Below are positions 60,066 through 64,000 of a stretch of DNA of 64,000 nt, in pieces (positions within the stretch are counted from its first letter, which is position 1; each line of letters begins with the position of its first letter). This stretch comes from DATJHM01 sp035493895 (lineage in GTDB: Bacteria; Chloroflexota; Ktedonobacteria; Ktedonobacterales; Ktedonobacteraceae). Both the position numbers and the translations under genes were made by a program. The notes beneath the pieces are model-generated. The model did not search any database. It was given only the letters and a program-made list of their open reading frames with translations, and had not been told where the DNA came from. Location: NCBI GenBank assembly GCA_035493895.1, contig DATJHM010000147.1:1-64000 (forward strand). Direction: 5' to 3'.

Positions 60066-60374
60066 ATGAGAGCAAAGGGGGCCAGCGATGTTAGAGGGGC
60101 CAGCGATGTCAGAGGGCTGCATAATCTGAATATGCGCGAGGGGCCGGTTACTGAAAGTAATAAACTTTTGCGCCTTTACCAGCTGTCTGTTGAAAAAGAT
60201 AGTACTACTAAGAAACTTGAACGTATCAGCGGACAAAAGGCGCAAATAGAAGCAAGACTTGCTGAAATTACCGGTACTCTCAATTCTACTGTACATAAGC
60301 TCGAAGAGATGGTCAATAAAGTGTCAAGCCAGAATCAGCAGACGAAATCTCGCAATGCGCACTTTAAATACTAA
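60066..60374 (+). CDS. Small coiled-coil protein in gas vesicle cluster
   Basis: 102 residues. A tandem GASDVR-GASDVR duplication near the N-terminus comes from an 18-bp DNA repeat (60078-60113). It is followed by a predicted helix (ESNKLLRLYQLSVEKDSTTKKLERISGQKAQIEARLAEITGTLNSTVHKLEEMVNKVSSQ). No family recognised; small helical proteins such as GvpG occupy similar positions in other clusters, but key GvpG features are not visible. AAAGGGA lies before the ATG at 60066. Confidence 0.55.
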   Translation: MRAKGASDVRGASDVRGLHNLNMREGPVTESNKLLRLYQLSVEKDSTTKKLERISGQKAQIEARLAEITGTLNSTVHKLEEMVNKVSSQNQQTKSRNAHFKY

Positions 60375-60499
60375 GTCAGGATAAACATACCAGATAGCAG
60401 ATCTGGGAAGTATCTCTTGCCCCTCCAGCTCCTCTTTACACCTGTATTGTTCAGGGCAAAGAAGAGCTACAGGACAGGAACAATTGAGGAGGAAACGGC

Positions 60500-61054
60500 A
60501 TGCCAGAAAAAGCAGACGATCAAAAGAAAAAAGCTGATCCGTCGAAGGTGGAGATCGATCTGGGTATCGGGAAGTTCTCTTTCAGTGACATGTTTCAAGG
60601 GCTCGGCAGTCTCATTGATTTAGCCAATCGCCTGGAAAAAGAAGGGCTGAGCGAAACAAGGCAGGAACGCGAAATTACCAGTCCTTCGGGCGAGGTCAAG
60701 GCTGTCTATGGGGTTTCTGTCAGAAGAGGGGCCGGTGGCAGACCGACTGTTGAGCCATTTGGCAATGTGCGCAAGACGGCCCAGGGATCTATCGTCGAAG
60801 AAGAGAGACAGCCCCTGGTCGATATCTTTGACGAAACGGATCATATCCTGATCATTGTTGAGCTGCCAGGCGTCGAGGAGGAGCAGATCCACACTGAAGC
60901 CAAAGATGGCACGCTAACGCTCTCGGCGGCTGGACGCGAGCGCAAATATTCTAAAGTCGTGGATTTGCCCGCAGATGTTGATACCGGCACGCTGACCAGT
61001 AAATATAAAAATGGTGTCTTAGAGATAAGGATAAGCAAAAAGCAACATGGCTAG
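60500..61054 (+). CDS. gvpH: Gas vesicle protein GvpH (Hsp20-like)
   Basis: 184 residues. N-terminal 65 residues with FSDMFQGLGSLIDLANRLEKEG are typical of bacterial GvpH. The linker with REITSPSGEVKAVYGVSVR leads to an alpha-crystallin domain at about 95-180 (PLVDIFDETDHILIIVELPGVEEEQIHTEAKDGTLTLSA ... YKNGVLEIRISK). A small heat-shock chaperone dedicated to gas vesicle proteins. AGGAGG precedes ATG 60500. Its last 8 bases overlap the start of the CDC48 gene, so the two are translationally coupled. Confidence 0.92.
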   Translation: MPEKADDQKKKADPSKVEIDLGIGKFSFSDMFQGLGSLIDLANRLEKEGLSETRQEREITSPSGEVKAVYGVSVRRGAGGRPTVEPFGNVRKTAQGSIVEEERQPLVDIFDETDHILIIVELPGVEEEQIHTEAKDGTLTLSAAGRERKYSKVVDLPADVDTGTLTSKYKNGVLEIRISKKQHG

Positions 61055-63167
61055 TACGATCACTATTCAACTCAAGGTAGCCGAAGCCAATCCGCGCGAT
61101 GTCGGCCGGGGGATCGCGCGGGTCGATCCTGAAGTGATGGCTGAACTGGGCATTGACGCTCCTGGCGAGATTGTGAGCCTGAAAGGCAAACGCGATACGG
61201 TGGTCAAAATTATGCCGACCTTTCCAGAGCTTCGGGGACAGGGTATTGTCCAGATCGACGGTATCATTCGCGAAAATGCTCAGGTAGGCGTTGACGATCC
61301 GGTAAAACTTGCCAGAATCAGGGTCGCCGAGGCGAAAAAGGTCACACTCTCCCCTCTCATGTCTCTTGAGGGTTCGATCGCTGATTCGGCCTATCTCTCA
61401 CGACAGCTTGCTGATGTCCCTGTCATCCCGGGCGATAGGGTCCAGATCACTTTTTTGGGCATCAAGAAACAGGATTTTCGCGTGACCAGCGCTCTCCCTT
61501 CTGGGCCTGTGCTGATCACACGCCAAACCTCGATTTCGGTTGCGGGCGAAGGGAAGGCCACTGAAGCACGCCTGACGTATGAAGATATTGGCGGACTTGG
61601 GGATCAGATAAAACGCATTCGGGAGATGATCGAGCTTCCACTACGCTTCCCTCACATATTTGCCCGCCTGGGCATCGATCCACCCAAAGGCGTTCTTTTG
61701 CATGGCCCTCCTGGGGCCGGGAAGACGCTTATTGCTAAGGTGATTGCCAATGAGACCGATGCTACGTTCTTCCAGGTCTCCGGCCCGGAGATTATCCACA
61801 AATTCTATGGGGAGTCCGAAGCGCATCTCCGCAGCGTCTTTGAGAAGGCCCGCAAAAATGCGCCTGCCATTTTGTTTTTGGATGAACTTGATGCGATTGC
61901 GCCAAAAAGGGAAGAATTAGGCGGGGAAAAGCAGGTTGAACGCAGGGTTGTCGCCCAGTTGCTGGCTTTAATGGATGGTATGGAGGAGCGCGGGCACGTC
62001 ATCATTATTGGCGCGACCAATTTGCCCGATATCCTCGATCCCGCTCTCCGTCGCCCCGGTCGCTTCGATCGCGAAATCGTGATCCCGATCCCGGATAAAT
62101 ATGGTCGGCAAGAGATTCTGATGATTCACACCCGGGGCATCCCTCTTGCTGATGACGTTGATCTTGAGCGCATGGCGTTTCTCACGCATGGCTTTGTCGG
62201 TGCGGACCTTGCCGCTCTGGTGCGCGAAGCGGCGATCCATGCCATTCGCCGCATTATGCCTCAGATTGACTTTGAACGCAAAACTTTGCCGGAATCGGCT
62301 CTTCTTTCCCTTGAGATAACTATGGAGGATTTTCTCAATGCCTTACGCGAGATCGAGCCCTCCGCTATTCGTGAGGTCTTTACGGAAATTCCGGAAATAG
62401 GCTTTGCCGATGTTGGGGGCCTGGATGATATCAAGCTGCTCTTAAAGGAGACGGTGAAAGATCCTCTCTATCATCCAGAGGTCTATGCGCGGGTAAATAC
62501 CAGGCCCGCGAAGGGCATTCTCCTCACTGGTGAGCCGGGCACGGGCAAGACTCTGCTGGCTAAGGCCATTGCTAAAGAAGCTGAGGTGAATTTTATCGCC
62601 ATTTCGGGACCAGAGCTGCTCTCCAAATATATTGGCGAAAGCGAGCGCGGCGTTCGTGAGGTCTTTAAGAAGGCGCGACAGGCCGCTCCTTGTATTCTGT
62701 TTTTTGACGAAATTGAAACGCTGATCCCGCCACGCGGCAAGATGATGGGCGATCAGGTGAGCGAGCGGGTTGCCACTCAGTTCTTAACCGAGATGGATGG
62801 TATTGAAGAATTGAAGGGCGTACTCGTGCTGGCAAGCACTAATCGCCCCGATTTGATCGATCCCGCGATGTTGCGACCGGGCCGCTTCGATTTTGTTATC
62901 GAGCTGCCAAAGCCTGATCTGAAAACACGCGAGGAGATCTTTCGCGTCCATACTCGCGGCAAGCCGTTAGGGAAGGGGATTACGCCCGAAGGTCTGGCCC
63001 TGGAGTCCGACGCGTTGGTTGGCGCTGATATTGCCTCTATTTGCCAGAAGGCAAGTTTGCTGGCAATTCGCGAGTTCCTGGCAAGCGGAGAAGAAGATCT
63101 CAAGAAGTTGACGATTGAAAAAAGACATTTTGTGGAGGCAAGAAGAGGTGCAACAACATACCATTAA
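61047..63167 (+). CDS. CDC48/VAT-family double AAA+ ATPase
   Basis: 706 residues. The N-terminal double-psi-barrel domain (KVAEANPRDVGRGIARVDPEVMAELGI) precedes two AAA+ rings, D1 (GPPGAGKTLIAK, FLDELDAIAPKRE, RRPGRFDRE) and D2 (GEPGTGKTLLAK, FFDEIETLIPPRG, LRPGRFDF). Both Walker motifs and arginine-finger regions are intact, so it should be an active unfoldase/segregase. It overlaps gvpH by 8 bp and the zinc-finger gene by 20 bp. Cdc48 homologues occur in some bacterial gas vesicle clusters; a role in disassembling or quality-controlling shell proteins fits but is inferred. Confidence 0.95.
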   Translation: MASTITIQLKVAEANPRDVGRGIARVDPEVMAELGIDAPGEIVSLKGKRDTVVKIMPTFPELRGQGIVQIDGIIRENAQVGVDDPVKLARIRVAEAKKVTLSPLMSLEGSIADSAYLSRQLADVPVIPGDRVQITFLGIKKQDFRVTSALPSGPVLITRQTSISVAGEGKATEARLTYEDIGGLGDQIKRIREMIELPLRFPHIFARLGIDPPKGVLLHGPPGAGKTLIAKVIANETDATFFQVSGPEIIHKFYGESEAHLRSVFEKARKNAPAILFLDELDAIAPKREELGGEKQVERRVVAQLLALMDGMEERGHVIIIGATNLPDILDPALRRPGRFDREIVIPIPDKYGRQEILMIHTRGIPLADDVDLERMAFLTHGFVGADLAALVREAAIHAIRRIMPQIDFERKTLPESALLSLEITMEDFLNALREIEPSAIREVFTEIPEIGFADVGGLDDIKLLLKETVKDPLYHPEVYARVNTRPAKGILLTGEPGTGKTLLAKAIAKEAEVNFIAISGPELLSKYIGESERGVREVFKKARQAAPCILFFDEIETLIPPRGKMMGDQVSERVATQFLTEMDGIEELKGVLVLASTNRPDLIDPAMLRPGRFDFVIELPKPDLKTREEIFRVHTRGKPLGKGITPEGLALESDALVGADIASICQKASLLAIREFLASGEEDLKKLTIEKRHFVEARRGATTYH

Positions 63168-63441
63168 CTGTGCCTTCTGTCTCGGGACCGGCAAACATCC
63201 CCATTTTATGAAGGAAATTTGCCCGGTATGCAAGGGCGTGGGTAGCCATCGGGTGAAAGGGAAGTATATGCCCTGTGGCGAGTGCCACCAGACCGGGCAA
63301 AAAAGCGGGACGGTCCTGACATGTTACATGTGTGGTGGCTTAGGTGAAATTCCTGACACACGAGACATTATGAAACAGGCGCGACAAGAGATACGCAAAG
63401 GCCGGAGGATGCTGGAGGAAGAAAAACATCCGACACGCTGA
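63148..63441 (+). CDS. DnaJ-type zinc-finger protein
   Basis: 97 residues starting at GTG 63148, with GGAGG 9 nt upstream inside the end of the CDC48 gene. Four CxxCxGxG-type units (CAFCLGTG, CPVCKGVG, CGECHQTG, CYMCGGLG) form the two-zinc module that in DnaJ binds unfolded substrates. The third unit has Gln instead of Gly. J-domain and substrate-binding domains are absent. The C-terminal tail is helical and basic (DIMKQARQEIRKGRRMLEEEK). It may serve as a substrate adaptor for the preceding ATPase. Confidence 0.85.
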   Translation: MQQHTINCAFCLGTGKHPHFMKEICPVCKGVGSHRVKGKYMPCGECHQTGQKSGTVLTCYMCGGLGEIPDTRDIMKQARQEIRKGRRMLEEEKHPTR

Positions 63442-63504
63442 ATGGAAAGATAGCTCACATACATCAGATTTCGAGCGTTTGCAATGTACTGCAAAGGGGA
63501 AACC

Positions 63505-64000
63505 ATGAACGACGGCATATATATTTACGGCGTCATTAAAGCGAACAGCCCGCAAGAGTTTGGGGAGATTGGCATTGGTGACAACGGCAATTCCCATGTT
63601 CGGACTATCGGGTTTAAAGATATCGCGGCTGTGGTCTCCAACAGTCCGCTGATGGTCTATGACTCCCTGGCCAAAGAAAAAGTCGTGAAAGATCTGGCTG
63701 TCCACCAGCTGGTCACTGAAAAAGTGATGGAGCGCTTTGCCATCGTCCCTGTGAAATTTGGGACGATGGCGGAGACCAGCGATGAGGTCATCCACTATCT
63801 GGAAGAAGGCTATGCTTTGCTTTGCCATGAACTGAGTCAGGTGGAGGGGAAAATTGAGCTGAATGTCGCTGCCTGGTGGGAATTACCAAAAATCCTTGCG
63901 GTTATTTCTCATCAGAATGACGAGATCCGGGAAAAACAACAGAATCTCGCATCGAAAGGCGAACAGGCAGATATCTATGAGAAAGTTCTCTTTGGCCAGC
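63505..64000 (+). CDS. gvpL: GvpF/GvpL-family gas vesicle protein 2, 3' end outside window
   Basis: 165 residues visible from ATG 63505 (AAGGGGA upstream). GIYIYGVIKANSPQEFGEIGIG opens the first ferredoxin-like domain. LAVHQLVTEKVMERFAIVPVKFGTMAETSDEV is the same hinge as in the 55475 paralogue, and GKIELNVAAWWELPKILAVISHQNDEIREKQQNL begins the helical middle. Typical GvpF/L are 250-280 residues, so about 100 are missing. The cluster continues beyond the window. Confidence 0.92.
   Translation, partial: MNDGIYIYGVIKANSPQEFGEIGIGDNGNSHVRTIGFKDIAAVVSNSPLMVYDSLAKEKVVKDLAVHQLVTEKVMERFAIVPVKFGTMAETSDEVIHYLEEGYALLCHELSQVEGKIELNVAAWWELPKILAVISHQNDEIREKQQNLASKGEQADIYEKVLFGQ

Noticed and set aside
1..64000. 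Insertion sequences or RAYT transposase explaining the repeats
   Set aside because: No Y1, DDE or serine transposase motif was found in any plausible coding frame of the window.

Overview
The window looks like chromosome of a Chloroflexota bacterium, most probably class Ktedonobacteria. This is inferred from the gene mix: a DnaJ-WD40 fusion, a Streptomyces/Bacillus-style gas vesicle cluster, a TPR-CHAT protease, a GlsB pair and many zinc-ribbon or single-pass surface proteins. It was not established by phylogeny. Most of it is ordinary, moderately GC-rich coding DNA. Two stretches stand apart in composition: an AT-rich three-gene islet beside tRNA-Leu (about 16.8-18.7 kb) and a C-rich, iteron-flanked primase-like gene (about 52.9-54.7 kb). 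There are no rRNA genes, no recognisable transposases and no CRISPR array.

Layout. 1-11 kb: the 5' end of a thiolase, a HEPN protein, pyruvate phosphate dikinase, two methyltransferases, endonuclease V and a large Fe-S/flavin oxidoreductase. 11-16.5 kb: a two-component system and mnmG, all leftward. 16.6-18.8 kb: tRNA-Leu(UAA) and a TIGR04255-type islet behind a consensus promoter. 18.8-22.8 kb, leftward: PAP2 phosphatase, glutamate racemase, methylmalonyl-CoA mutase and a biotin carrier protein. The thiolase, mutase and biotin carrier suggest acyl-CoA/propionyl-CoA metabolism. 22.8-25.3 kb: a small metal-binding protein with groES and groEL, behind an array of four 11-bp repeats. 25.7-33.8 kb, leftward: glutamic-peptidase-like lipoprotein, zinc-ribbon protein, 2-hydroxyacid dehydrogenase, glycosyltransferase, DnaJ-WD40 protein and flippase-like protein. 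34.4-37.3 kb: a DUF255 protein and a universal stress protein.

37.7-44.5 kb holds the most system-like accessory locus: a small sigma-70-family factor, a zinc-finger (anti-sigma-like) protein, a TPR-CHAT protease and an S8 subtilase, all on one strand. It resembles the protease/sigma logic of type III-E CRISPR (Craspase) but has no CRISPR component. 44.6-52.7 kb: membrane and surface proteins, two GlsB proteins, a histidine phosphatase and a transglutaminase.

55.0 kb to the end is a gas vesicle cluster: gvpO, gvpF/L, a gvpS-gvpK fusion, gvpJ, gvpA, a coiled-coil protein, gvpN, a small coiled-coil protein, gvpH (Hsp20), a CDC48-type double AAA+ ATPase, a DnaJ-type zinc-finger protein and a second gvpF/L that runs off the window. 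The chaperone-type genes at the end probably serve shell assembly.

Intergenic DNA carries dispersed hairpin repeats. Each has GTAG directly 5' of a GC-rich stem, and the stems covary between copies. This is the architecture of REP elements mobilised by RAYT transposases, but no RAYT gene lies in the window.
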